Positions 1 to 9,000 of a stretch of DNA of 45,201 nucleotides are shown piece after piece (positions within the stretch are counted from its first letter, which is position 1; each line of letters opens with the position of its first letter). The stretch comes from Candidatus Omnitrophota bacterium (GTDB lineage Bacteria > Omnitrophota > Gorgyraeia > 2-01-FULL-45-10). Under the pieces are notes generated by a model, which was not told where the DNA came from, did not search any database, and worked only from the letters and a program-made list of their open reading frames with translations. A program made the translations under genes and the position numbers. The stretch covers positions 1 to 45,201 of the forward strand of contig JAPLMG010000015.1 in the NCBI GenBank assembly GCA_026387165.1, read 5' to 3'.

Positions 1-2
1 AG

Positions 3-233
3 ATAGTAAGATTCGGCGATTCAGATATATTGAATAATATCGACGGGGTTTATGAAGTAATTCAGGGGGTTATAGAAAACAGGAAAAAGATTGTCCCCCT
101 CACCTTAATCCTCTCCCCCGGAAGGGGGAGAGGAAATATAAGGGCTAAAATCCTCTCCGCAAAAGGTGAGAGGGGATGCAGGGCAAAAAGAAATGGAGAT
201 TTAGGATTCTCCGATGAGAAAATAATTTTGTGA
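3..233 (+). CDS. 3' end of a DUF559-type endonuclease-like gene (5' part outside the window)
   Basis: The frame is open from the left edge to the TGA at 231-233, so this is the tail of a gene that starts upstream. The first residues, IVRFGDSDILNNIDGVYEVI, match the C-terminal strand and helix of DUF559 (Vsr/restriction-endonuclease fold) proteins, which usually read RF-x-N-x-[ED]-V-x-x-N-[LI]-x-G-V. Family proteins are small nuclease-fold proteins, often near repeats or recombination genes; their cellular role is poorly known. After residue 30 or so the frame passes into a dispersed GC-rich repeat (translated as PLTLILSPGRGRG), so the last ~45 residues are probably repeat-derived and not part of the fold. 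The catalytic region lies outside the window. An internal ATG at 30 exists but lies in the conserved motif and is not a start. Confidence 0.6.
   Translation: MVRFGDSDILNNIDGVYEVIQGVIENRKKIVPLTLILSPGRGRGNIRAKILSAKGERGCRAKRNGDLGFSDEKIIL
94..176. repeat. Dispersed GC-rich palindromic repeat (REP/MITE-like)
   Basis: A perfect 10-bp inverted repeat lies at 110-119 (CCTCTCCCCC) and 124-133 (GGGGGAGAGG), separated by the tetraloop GGAA. It is flanked by CCCCTCACC on the left and a second, imperfect pair (CCTCTCC at 151-157 and GGTGAGAGG further right). This layout belongs to a repeat seen between genes in many bacterial genomes. It is often found next to or inside DUF559 genes, as here, where it supplies the end of the reading frame. 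Confidence 0.75.
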
Positions 234-267
234 ATGGCACGTCTGTATATAAAAGGAGGAAAATGTC

Positions 268-1125
268 ATGAAGCAATCACAGTCACTTGTTCTTTTTCAT
301 CAAAACACTGTGCGTAGACATTGGGATGGCGACAAGGAGCTTTGGTATTTTTCTGTAGTGGACGTGGTTCAGGCTTTAACAGATCAGCCAAATTTTCAAA
401 CGGCTCGAAAATATTGGAATAAACTAAAAGAAAGGCTAAAAAAGGAAGGCAGTGAGTCGGTGACAAATTGTCACCAACTGAAAATGCGGGCCGCCGACGG
501 CAAATTTTACTTTACAGATGCTGCCGATACCGAGACGCTTCTGCGCCTCATTCAATCCATCCCCTCGCCTAAGGCGGAACCGTTCAAGTTATGGCTGGCC
601 AAAGTAGGCTACGAACGCATAGAAGAAACCGAGGACCCTGAGCTGGCGATGGAACGGGCCATGAAAACATATCTTAAGAAAGGGTATTCGAGAGAATGGA
701 TCAATCAGCGGCTCAAAAGCATTGAAGTGCGCAAAGATCTGACCGATGAGTGGCAGGATCGGGGCATGAAAGAGGGTATAGAATACGCGATATTAACCGA
801 TGAGATCACGCGCGCATGGGCAGGCAGAAGCGTGAAGGGGTACAAAAAAATCAAAGGCCTCAAGAAGCAAAATCTGCGCGATAATATGACCAACCTTGAG
901 CTGGTGCTCAACATGCTTGCCGAAGCGTCAACCGCGGCAATCTCCAAAAAGAGACTGCCCAGGGGCCTGCCGGCAAACAAACAAGTTGCGCGCCAGGGCG
1001 GCATAGTGGCGGGCAAAGCGCGCGCCGAGATAGAAAAGCGTACCGGAGAGAGCGTTATTACCGGCGCCTCTGGCCGCGCGCTTCTGAAAGACAAAGCCAA
1101 AAAAGCGCTATATAAAAAGGTTTAA
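268..1125 (+). CDS. Bro-N domain protein, DinD-like (DNA-damage-inducible protein D family)
   Basis: A 285-residue protein, close to E. coli DinD (274 aa). Residues ~8-120 look like a Bro-N domain: FHQNTVRRHWDGDKELWYFS, then VVDVVQALTD, then the typical SPKAEPFKLWLAKVGYERI segment. Residues ~185-225 carry a DinD-type block (VKGYKKIKGLKKQNLRDNMT, then ELVLNMLAEASTAAI). In E. coli DinD is SOS-induced and inhibits RecA strand exchange; Bro-N proteins of phages act as antirepressors. The exact role here is unknown. The start is fixed by a strong ribosome-binding site, AAGGAGG, about 8 bases upstream of the ATG. The C-terminus is lysine-rich (ALLKDKAKKALYKKV). The gene ends with TAA and no clear hairpin terminator follows. 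Such genes are typically accessory and spread by transfer. Confidence 0.8.
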   Translation: MKQSQSLVLFHQNTVRRHWDGDKELWYFSVVDVVQALTDQPNFQTARKYWNKLKERLKKEGSESVTNCHQLKMRAADGKFYFTDAADTETLLRLIQSIPSPKAEPFKLWLAKVGYERIEETEDPELAMERAMKTYLKKGYSREWINQRLKSIEVRKDLTDEWQDRGMKEGIEYAILTDEITRAWAGRSVKGYKKIKGLKKQNLRDNMTNLELVLNMLAEASTAAISKKRLPRGLPANKQVARQGGIVAGKARAEIEKRTGESVITGASGRALLKDKAKKALYKKV

Positions 1126-1331
1126 GCAAGATTATTTCTTTAGTGAAACAGCGGGTACCGAAAATATCGGTGCCTTGCGGACTAAAAAGAGATTGCTACG
1201 CTTCGCTCGCAATAACAATAAGGCGTGCCCGCTTCGTTAAGCGTGAGCCCCATATCACCCATATGGACTCGGGCGCGATGCCGGGCACGTTTTTCGCTCG
1301 ACCCTTCGGCCTTTCGTTCCAGCCTAACCCA
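1126..1331. other. Intergenic spacer with degraded repeats, no convincing gene
   Basis: This stretch includes a half copy of a dispersed palindromic repeat (1189-1216). It also has a long-range inverted pair, CGTGCCCG at 1224-1231 and CGGGCACG at 1282-1289, the latter followed by five T. A 66-codon frame at 1143-1343 translates to repeat-like low-quality sequence and has no ribosome-binding site. I see no gene here. Confidence 0.6.
1189..1216. repeat. Half copy of the GAAGCAATC/CTCGCAATGAC-type dispersed repeat
   Basis: The sequence GAGATTGCTACGCTTCGCTC followed by GCAATAAC resembles the right arm of the complete palindromic element found at 4397-4475 inside the giant gene (GATTGCTTCG ... 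CTCGCAATGAC). One arm only is present and it has diverged. The pair of copies in one window shows that this repeat family is dispersed in the genome, both between and inside genes. Confidence 0.6.
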
Positions 1332-1360
1332 TTGCAAATTTGATAAAAATAGTGTATACT
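1332..1360 (+). promoter_or_regulatory. Sigma-70-like promoter of the AbiE-type operon
   Basis: TTGCAA at 1332-1337 and TATACT at 1355-1360 are separated by 17 bases, the optimal spacing. Both hexamers differ from consensus by one or two bases. Transcription would start near 1367, leaving a leader of about 55 bases that contains a perfect palindrome before the toxin ATG at 1421. Inferred from sequence only. Confidence 0.55.
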
Positions 1361-1384
1361 TTAAATAGATGAAAAGAGCAGCAG

Positions 1385-1400
1385 TTTAGTTATAACTAAA
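1385..1400. promoter_or_regulatory. Perfect 16-bp palindrome, candidate operator for the antitoxin
   Basis: TTTAGTTATAACTAAA equals its own reverse complement. It lies in the 5' leader, about 25 bases downstream of the -10 hexamer and 20 bases before the toxin start. AbiEi-family antitoxins are known to bind inverted repeats at their own promoter and repress the operon, so this is a reasonable operator. A role as a short RNA hairpin is also possible, but the stem is AT-rich and has no room for a loop. Confidence 0.5.
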
Positions 1401-1420
1401 TAAAACAACTTATTATATCT

Positions 1421-2203
1421 ATGGAAAAATACAATTCATTACAGTTAAGGGAAGTTTTCCACCTGGAGTTCTTAAGGCGGCTCGGCAGGGCGGTAAAGGC
1501 GGAAAATTATGCCGTCAAAGGCGGTGTTAATTTGAGATTTTTCTTTAAAAGTTTTCGCTATTCCGAAGATATGGATATTGACCTCCGCGGAATAGGCGTC
1601 GTCCCCCTCAAAGAGACCGTAATGAAGATACTTGATAATAGCTCATTCCAGGAAAATCTTAAGCCATTCGGAATAACGGGGATAATACCGCCTGATATAG
1701 TTAAAGCGAAGCAGACCGAAACGACACAGCGCTTCAAGGTCCACCTGATCTCATCTTCAGGAGAGGACCTTTTTACAAAAGTGGAATTTTCGCGCAGGGG
1801 TTTTTACGGAAATCCGGTAGTCGGCCTGGTCGATGACGGTATTTTACGCGCATACAAGCTGGCGCCGTTACTGGCGCCGCATTATGACAATTATTCCGCC
1901 GTTATTCAGAAGCTCGGCGCTCTTGCCGCCAGGAAAGCGGTCCAAGCAAGAGATATATTTGACCTGTATATCTTAAGTTCCCAGTATGATATCGGCGGCA
2001 AGCATGTTGACAATATCGGTCCCGAGATCTTCCAAAAAGCGTATGAGCGCATATTTGAGGTCGAGTTCGAACAATTCAGGGATACGGTGGTTTCGTACCT
2101 GTCCGGAGAAGATCAGATGTTGTATGACAAACCAAAGTCGTGGGAAGAGATCAGGTTAAAGGTCGTTAATTTTATCGAAGAGGCGCGTAAATCCAATGCG
2201 TAG
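1421..2203 (+). CDS. AbiEii/AbiGii-family nucleotidyltransferase, toxin of a type IV toxin-antitoxin pair
   Basis: A 260-residue protein of the DNA-polymerase-beta-like nucleotidyltransferase fold. Motif I is KGGVNLR (residues 33-39) followed by the metal-binding acidic cluster SEDMDIDL (48-55). A third strand KVEFS is at 120-124, and the C-terminal helix motif ARKAVQARDIFDLYIL (170-185) contains the family's RDxFDL signature. Family members, including the MenT toxins, transfer nucleotides to tRNA acceptor ends and block translation; AbiEii was described as a GTP-binding phage-abortive-infection toxin. All key motifs are present, so it is probably active. The ATG has no good ribosome-binding site, which would keep expression low. 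It overlaps the antitoxin gene by 8 bases, so the two are co-translated. Toxin-first order is unusual for AbiE systems. Confidence 0.85.
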   Translation: MEKYNSLQLREVFHLEFLRRLGRAVKAENYAVKGGVNLRFFFKSFRYSEDMDIDLRGIGVVPLKETVMKILDNSSFQENLKPFGITGIIPPDIVKAKQTETTQRFKVHLISSSGEDLFTKVEFSRRGFYGNPVVGLVDDGILRAYKLAPLLAPHYDNYSAVIQKLGALAARKAVQARDIFDLYILSSQYDIGGKHVDNIGPEIFQKAYERIFEVEFEQFRDTVVSYLSGEDQMLYDKPKSWEEIRLKVVNFIEEARKSNA

Positions 2204-2816
2204 AAGATCGATACTGCCGGCTATTAAAAAACTTGGGCATCAGGTATTTACCACGCACGAATTGTCTTTGGCGTCGGGAAGATCGCTTTCCGTGGTAACC
2301 CAATCTCTCAATAACCTGGTAAGAGAAGGAGTTGTTATTAAAATACGCAGGGGCGTTTGGGCCGAAGAGGGTATTGGAGCGATAAGCCCTTATGCCGTGA
2401 TACCGTATCTGTTTCCCGCCCATCGGGCATATGTCTCATTTATAAGCGCGCTCCATATATATGGCATCATAGAGCAGATCCCGCTGGTAACGACAGTCGC
2501 ATCAACGGCCCACGCCGGGATCATCAAGACGAAGATAGGCACATTTTATGTGCATCATATAACGCCGTCATTCTTTTGCGGGTTCGGTTGGTATAAAGGC
2601 AGCGGCAGTTTCCTGATAGCGGAACCGGAGAAGGCGTTAGTAGACAGCTTATACATTTCGGCGTATAAAGGAAAACGGTTCGGGCGTTTTCCCGAGCTGC
2701 GCTTTCCAAAAACATTCAGTTTTAAAAAAGTTAAAGAATGGATAAACAAGATCCCCAGCCCGAACACCCGTAAGTATGTCAGGAAACAACTGAAAGAAGT
2801 TCACGCCGCCAAATAG
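2196..2816 (+). CDS. AbiEi-family antitoxin / transcriptional regulator
   Basis: A 206-residue protein with an N-terminal winged helix-turn-helix (residues ~8-60: helix TTHELSLASGRSLSVVTQSL, then the wing VIKIRRGVWA). The C-terminal domain is typical of AbiEi antitoxins: AYVSFISALHIYGIIEQIP, then VTTVASTAHAG, then HHITPSFFCGFGWYKG and the conserved IAEPEKALVDSLYIS. In type IV systems the antitoxin does not bind the toxin strongly. It represses the operon through its winged helix and neutralises toxicity by an indirect route. The start overlaps the toxin stop (ATGCGTAG), which fits translational coupling. The end is basic (KYVRKQLKEVHAAK). I find no strong terminator after the TAG. Confidence 0.85.
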   Translation: MRRRSILPAIKKLGHQVFTTHELSLASGRSLSVVTQSLNNLVREGVVIKIRRGVWAEEGIGAISPYAVIPYLFPAHRAYVSFISALHIYGIIEQIPLVTTVASTAHAGIIKTKIGTFYVHHITPSFFCGFGWYKGSGSFLIAEPEKALVDSLYISAYKGKRFGRFPELRFPKTFSFKKVKEWINKIPSPNTRKYVRKQLKEVHAAK

Positions 2817-3038
2817 GCACGTTTTTTGCACATCTCAAGACCCACTTTTTTACACTCCTAATCAATCCGCTAACTTTTTAATGTAACTCCTTGTGGACTA
2901 TAATGTTGCAACTTTGTTAAGACTTAAAAAAGCCATAAATCCCATATTGACTTATAATGTATATATGTTACACTCCATGTGTAAGGATGAATAAAAAGAC
3001 AGTTATTAACACATAGTAAGACAAGAGGAATCTCCAAA
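2817..3038 (+). promoter_or_regulatory. AT-rich leader of the giant gene with two candidate -10 boxes
   Basis: This 222-bp spacer is clearly AT-rich. TATAAT occurs at 2899-2904 and again at 2953-2958, each preceded by GAC and followed by G. TTGACT at 2947-2952 directly abuts the second box and so cannot be its -35 element; no strong -35 hexamer lies at the right distance from either box. The ribosome-binding site AAGAGGA at 3023-3029 precedes the ATG at 3039 by nine bases. The promoter call is tentative. Confidence 0.35.
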
Positions 3039-6000
3039 ATGAATGCTTGGCAGGCACGCCGAAAGGCGCCTCAGAGTGGAGATGTAGAGGAAGTATTATC
3101 ACGCGGCTCTTTATCCACGCGAGAAGAGTTGGGGGCGAGATCGCTTATCATGGATCTGCAGAGCCCCCGTAATAAGAAGTGGATAAGATCGATCGCTCTT
3201 GTTTTAGTCGTCTGCTTTATCAATCAGGATCTCGTCTGGGCGCAGGAAGGAACTCCCGTTTGGTCGAAAGGACAAGGCCACTCGACAGGCTCAGGGCCCG
3301 GCGGGAATTTTGCTGTAAAGACTCAGGCCGTCACCCCCCAGGGCGGCATAGCCATCCCCAAAGACGTCGCCGTCACGAAGGAAGTATACAAATCCACAAA
3401 CGGCGATGCCAGGACGGTCATCAATATCCAGGACGCCCACGCATCGTTAGCCGCGCAGGAATCGATAGCATCCATCCTTGATTCATTGGTAACCAATTAT
3501 GACCTGAAGCTGGTAGCCATAGAAGGCTCTAAAGGCTATATCGATACATCCCTGCTGAAGACATTCCCTGATGAAAATATCCGCAAGAACACGGCAAATT
3601 ACTTCATGAAGAAAGGCAAGCTCTCCGCGGGCGAATTCTTCTCCATCACATCCGACAAAGAGATCTCCCTGTACGGCATTGAAGATAAGCGGCTCTATCT
3701 GGAGAACGTGGAGCAGTTCAGGAAGATCCAGGAGATAAACGAATCGACCAAAAAAGATATCGCCAATCTCACGGCCGCTCTGGAAAACCTGAAAGAGAAG
3801 ATATATTCCAAGGATCTTTTGCTTTTGGATAAGAATTCAGTACTGCACAGGGACGGCAAGATAACATTCAGCGAAAGGTGGGACCTTGTAAGTAAATTGG
3901 CTGCCACTCAAGGTGTAACTTACGAAAAGTATGAGAATCTCAGCAAGCTTGTGGAGTCGCTGAAATTAGAAAAGAAGATAGACTTCCAGAAGGCGAACAA
4001 GGAACGTGACGCGCTGATAGACATATTGAGCAAAAAGATGGTTAAGACCGACCTCGAGCAGCTCGTCCTCAGGAGCTTATCTTTCAAGCAGGGAAAGGTC
4101 TCGCAGGGCGAATATTATCTCTACCTTCAGGAGCTCGCCCGGCATTACGGCGTGGACCCGGAGCCTTACAAAGGCCTCATAACTTACACCGAATATATAA
4201 CGCTGTATGAGTCGATAGACCTTGTAGAGATATTCGAGGAAGTGAGGAAGTTCGAGGACTCGATAAAGGAGAAGATCCTGAAAGATGACTACCAGAGAAA
4301 GCTGCACGGTTTCTCGAGATTTGTCTCTTTAGTCAGCACCCTGTATGAGCTGAAGCTGACCGGCGCAGATACGGGCGAGCTGATTTCCTATATTCCGTCA
4401 TTGCGAGGCCGCGAAGCGGCCGAAGCAATCTCTAAAGGCGGGATTGCTTCGCTCCCTTCGGTCGCTCGCAATGACAAAGAGTTGTCTATCAGCGCAGAGA
4501 CGTTGGCGGCATTCATAAAGAGCGCGTCCCTGAAATACGGCGTCGCGATAGAAGGCGGCTATGACTTAGGCGCGATATTCGCGGAGATAGAGCCGGCGCT
4601 TTCATTCTACAGGACCGCGGAAGAGAGAAACGCCGCGATGCTCGCCAACACGATCAACGAGATGCAGAAGAACGGCCAGAGCGTGGCGGCCTTAGTCACC
4701 GGCGGCTACCATACCAAAGGCCTCACGGAAATTCTAAAACAGAGAGAGACGTCCTACTTAGTCATCCTGCCGAAATTCGATTCATCCAAGGGCGACAGGC
4801 CGTATGTCGCGATACTTACCAATAAGAAGGAGCCTTATGAGAAACTGCTGCAGACAGGGGATTATTATCTCGCGACAACGTCATTCTTCGCCACGCAGGA
4901 CAATTTCAACAACGCGGCCGACATAAGGGCATTTATAAAAGAGCTGGTGCTGGTGGCGATGGCCCAGGCCGTACTGGAAGAAAAGAATCCGAAAAGCGTA
5001 GCTGAGATATGGTTAAACGCGTATGAGGGCAGGCAAAAACAGCTGGGCCTTAGAGACAGCGAAGTGCTATTCACAAGAAAAGAGCTGGAAGGCCTCATAG
5101 GTTCCGTTGAGATCTTAACCATAGAAAAAGGCAAGACGGCGGTGGCATCCATACCCACCGTGAGCTTACGCGGCGAAATCGGCAAAGAAGCGCTTTATTT
5201 GAAGGTCGTCAGGGCAGCGGACGAGACCGGCGTTGATATCGGAGTTCCGACATCCGGGGAATTGGCGAGTTTAATAGCCGCTAAGAAAACTTTAGAGAAT
5301 AGAAGGCCAGTGGTAAAGCCGGATGATCTTGAGGACCGCGTCGCGCGCTTAGAGCAAGAGACGGAAAAACTAAAGAAATATATCAAGACACAGGGGCCGC
5401 AGGATGAAGCTCTCATTATAGCGCGCTTGAAAGAAGCCGGATTATTCCAATATCTGGTCGGCCAATTCGAGGGCCAGCCCGCCGACAAGATAACCGGGGA
5501 CAGCCTGATAGCAAAACTGCGCGCCAAAGGCGTGAGGGTCAGGGACTTCGAGGGCTCCGCGGAAGTTTACGGAGAAGTTAACAGCTTATTGGAGAGGGTC
5601 AAGGCCGCCTCAGCGTCCCAGCTTGCAATCACCGAACTTGCCACCGGAGGGCTTATAACAGCGGCCCGACAACGCGCAATAGAACTGGCAATAGGTGTCG
5701 ATGGTAAAGCCGACATATTACAAGTGCCGCCAGCCGTGCCCGTGGCGCCGGCGCCCGCGCCGGCAGCTGAGGCTGAAGCAAGCGAAGCGCAGCGGGCATT
5801 GATCTTGGCTTGTCTTACCGAGCCATTGAACGAAAATTATAAGCGCCTTATAGATATATTCACAACCAGGAAGCAGACAAGATCTATATCGGACAAAGAG
5901 CTGGTCATAATTGATGAGAAACTTAAGACAGCCCTGGCAGGACAGCTCTCAGGGATATTGCCCGGCAATCCCGCGGTTGCTGAAAATTTGATAGACGACG

Positions 6001-9000
6001 AATCTTTCCGGATCTTCAAGAACGCCTTGCAGGCAGAGCTTAATAAGATAAGAAGCCTCGTTCGCGGCCTCGTCGAGATGTGTAAGGATCTACCGGATGA
6101 TGAAGTTCCGGAAGTTGTCCAAGAGCTGAAAGGGGTTTATGAGCCGGTAGACCCGGGAGAAGGTGTCCCTATAGATGTAGGACGGCTTGTTGATAAAATG
6201 CTTGGAGATAGGCAGATCACGTTTGCTTTGGCGCTTCTGCGTAATATAGATAGAATGGCGAGAGCTGGTAGAAGAGAAGAAGCTATTGAATCGATGAAAA
6301 AATTTGACAGTTTCTTCCCGTCCGATAGTGATGCGATGAAAGATCCCGGGGTAATGGCCGAACGCGGCAGAATAAGAACACTATTAAACATAGATGAAGG
6401 AATATATATCCGCGAGAAACCAGGGAAAGGCCCGGGACTAAAAGGCACAATAAATCTTTTATGGCTCGGAGCGGGGATAACATTCCTCTACCATATGGTC
6501 AAGTCGGCAACACCGGCGCTCGCCGAAACAGGGCAAGGGGTGCAAGCGATAATGGGTTCCGGGATCCATGAGGGCGCTAGAGCCGGACTCGCTGCTATAA
6601 GTACAGGTAATCTTGCCGTCGCGATCTTCGTCGCAGTGGCGGCATTTTTGATATGTATGGAAGACTTTGGTATTTCCAAGCGTAAGCAGCCCGCCCCGCT
6701 GTTTCCCGCGGGTAAGACCATGCTGACCGGTCAACCGCTCGAATGGCAAACGCCAAAGTTCCTTTCGCTGGATAATACGCTTGGAATAATTAACTTCATA
6801 GGCATCATGGCGGTTGCCGAATGCGCAATCGGCGCAGGTATAGGTCTCTTGGGTTTCTGGACGGCCATAGGGGTGTCGTTCGCTTTCGAGTTGGTCATAA
6901 TAAAGACGATCGCAAGATACACGTCCCTAATAGATCTTAAAAAGCATCCTTTCCTGAATATGGCTATTGCTATCCTTTACAATAAGATATTTTCGAAAGT
7001 TTTTATAGGGGCCGCGGCTCTTCTCCTTATCAACATGGCGCGGCCGCCAACGCAGGGAGAAGAGATCCGAGCCATGGTATATACCGGCCAGTCCCGGCCG
7101 ATGTGGAACAGCATCTACCGGATAGTCATGTTCATTGCGCTGAACTTTTTCATATACGCCTTTCTGGTCGTTCTCGGCAGAGCGATAAGGAAGTGGAAGA
7201 AGGAGCCTCTGCCGGAAAGCAATGTGAATGAGAAAGATAGGTCATTCTACAGGAGGCTCAATCTCTTTTTAGGGATAGGCAATATTTCGATACCGGCAAT
7301 AATTCTCATGTTATTTTGGCAAAGGTACGTTAGAATACTGCCCGCCGCTTTTCGGATAGCGGTTCTTTCCTTGGGCACAGTAGTTCTGCTGATGATGTCG
7401 CTCTCAGCCTTAAAATCATATTTCAGCAATAGGAAGGCATGGGCCATGGTCGAGCTGAGCGAACGCATCATAACTTCGAGACGGGATCGCCCGGTAGACT
7501 GGTTGCTTAGAGGGCTCATGAGAAGGTCCAAAATTGGCGCGGGCATTTCTCTTGAGGAGGCAGATAAAGCCAATACTAATCTTAGATTGATAGCCATCGC
7601 TCTGGACGAGCTTGCCCGCAAACTGCGTCTCGGAGGAGAATGGGCCGTAGATGCGGTTATAGCAAAGGCAAACTCTGTCTGGAATAGATTTGACGGCATG
7701 AAAGCATTGGAGAAGGCCGATGATAAAGATGCTATAAAGCTACTTGTGCGCAATAGGGCAAAATTAGGGAGTCTTATTTATAAAAAGACGGCGTCTAATC
7801 TGGATCGGATAAATGCTTCTATAGGTGGTATCTTCGGAGCGGGCATTCTCGCAAGAGCGATATATGAAAGACTTATCAGGGGCGAGACGCCCCTTCATGA
7901 GCCAGGCGTAATACAAGCGGGGATAGGAAATAACCTTTTAGTGCTGTTTGCCGTACTGGCGGCTGTCGTTACAGCTATTGTCATAGTGGTAAAAAAGCTC
8001 AAGGGAACGGCAAAGCAGATCGGTACTGTCAAAGAAGAGAATGCCGCAACGAAAAATGCCAGACGTAGGATTAGAGGAGCAAGTACTGCAATAGAAAACG
8101 CGAAAAGACGCGGGGAAATATTAAGAGAGGCTCAGGCAAAACTCTTAGTAGATAGTTTATATGCCTGCTTAGTGCCGGGGATGCCTCTGGATGTGGCAGA
8201 CGATCTAAAGGGCGCTGTAAGAGAAGTAGAAAGAGCCTGTGGAAAAACATTGACCTCCGCCGTGCCTGCAGAAAAACCCAAAGAGAAACCCGGCCGGACA
8301 GTGCAATCTGCCATTCTCGCGACAGGGCTCGGCATGAAAGTATTGAGCGTATTGAATGTGCTTAATCTCGATCCGGCCGCTGCCGCGTTATTCGGCATAA
8401 TAGGATTAGCGCTCGCCGCAGTAGCGACTATGAGCTTCGCATTTACCAATAGAGCGAATATCCTCTTGTTCTTCGCCCCGCCGGTTCCGGCCCGCGGGCC
8501 TCCGGGCGCTCGTAGACCGGAAGCTGCTCGTCAGCCCGGTAGAGCCGCTCAGCCGCAGCCATCGGCAATAACACCACGGCAAATTTCAACCTCAAAACCT
8601 ACCTTCATCCAGGAGATACCGCTCGAATCCCGCGCGGCACGCCCCAGCGATCCTCAGCAAGCCGCGTTCTATAACGCCCTAAAAGAGCGCGGAATGACCA
8701 TTTCAAAAGGCCAGTTGGCCGCGATAATCGAAAATACCGAAGCGATAGAAGAAGGCCGGAAGATGGTATTCGACCACGCCGCGACAGGCGGCGGTAAAAC
8801 AGTCATAGGCTATGGCACTGCTTATCTCTGGGTTGCGGGAGAACGGGGCAGGCGCGCCTTTGTAGCAACGGCCAAAGATTATGATTCAAAAGACAATGCC
8901 GAGGAAGCGCAAAATGTGTTCTTGACTGATGCCTTAAAAGATAAAAAAATACGCGTTGCTTATATTACAGGCGGTGAAGGCAAAAGAGGCGAAGGCAGGG

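Noticed and set aside
1224..1294. Inverted pair CGTGCCCG/CGGGCACG followed by five T, as a terminator
   Set aside because: The loop is about 50 bases and the stem only eight, unlike a working intrinsic terminator.
1143..1343. A 66-codon plus-strand frame between the DinD-like and toxin genes
   Set aside because: It overlaps degraded repeats, has no ribosome-binding site, and its translation resembles no protein; it also covers the start of the promoter region.
4397..4475. The 79-bp palindrome as a transcription terminator or attenuator
   Set aside because: No T-run follows, a repeat-family relative occurs elsewhere, and the sequence is translated in frame inside a gene.
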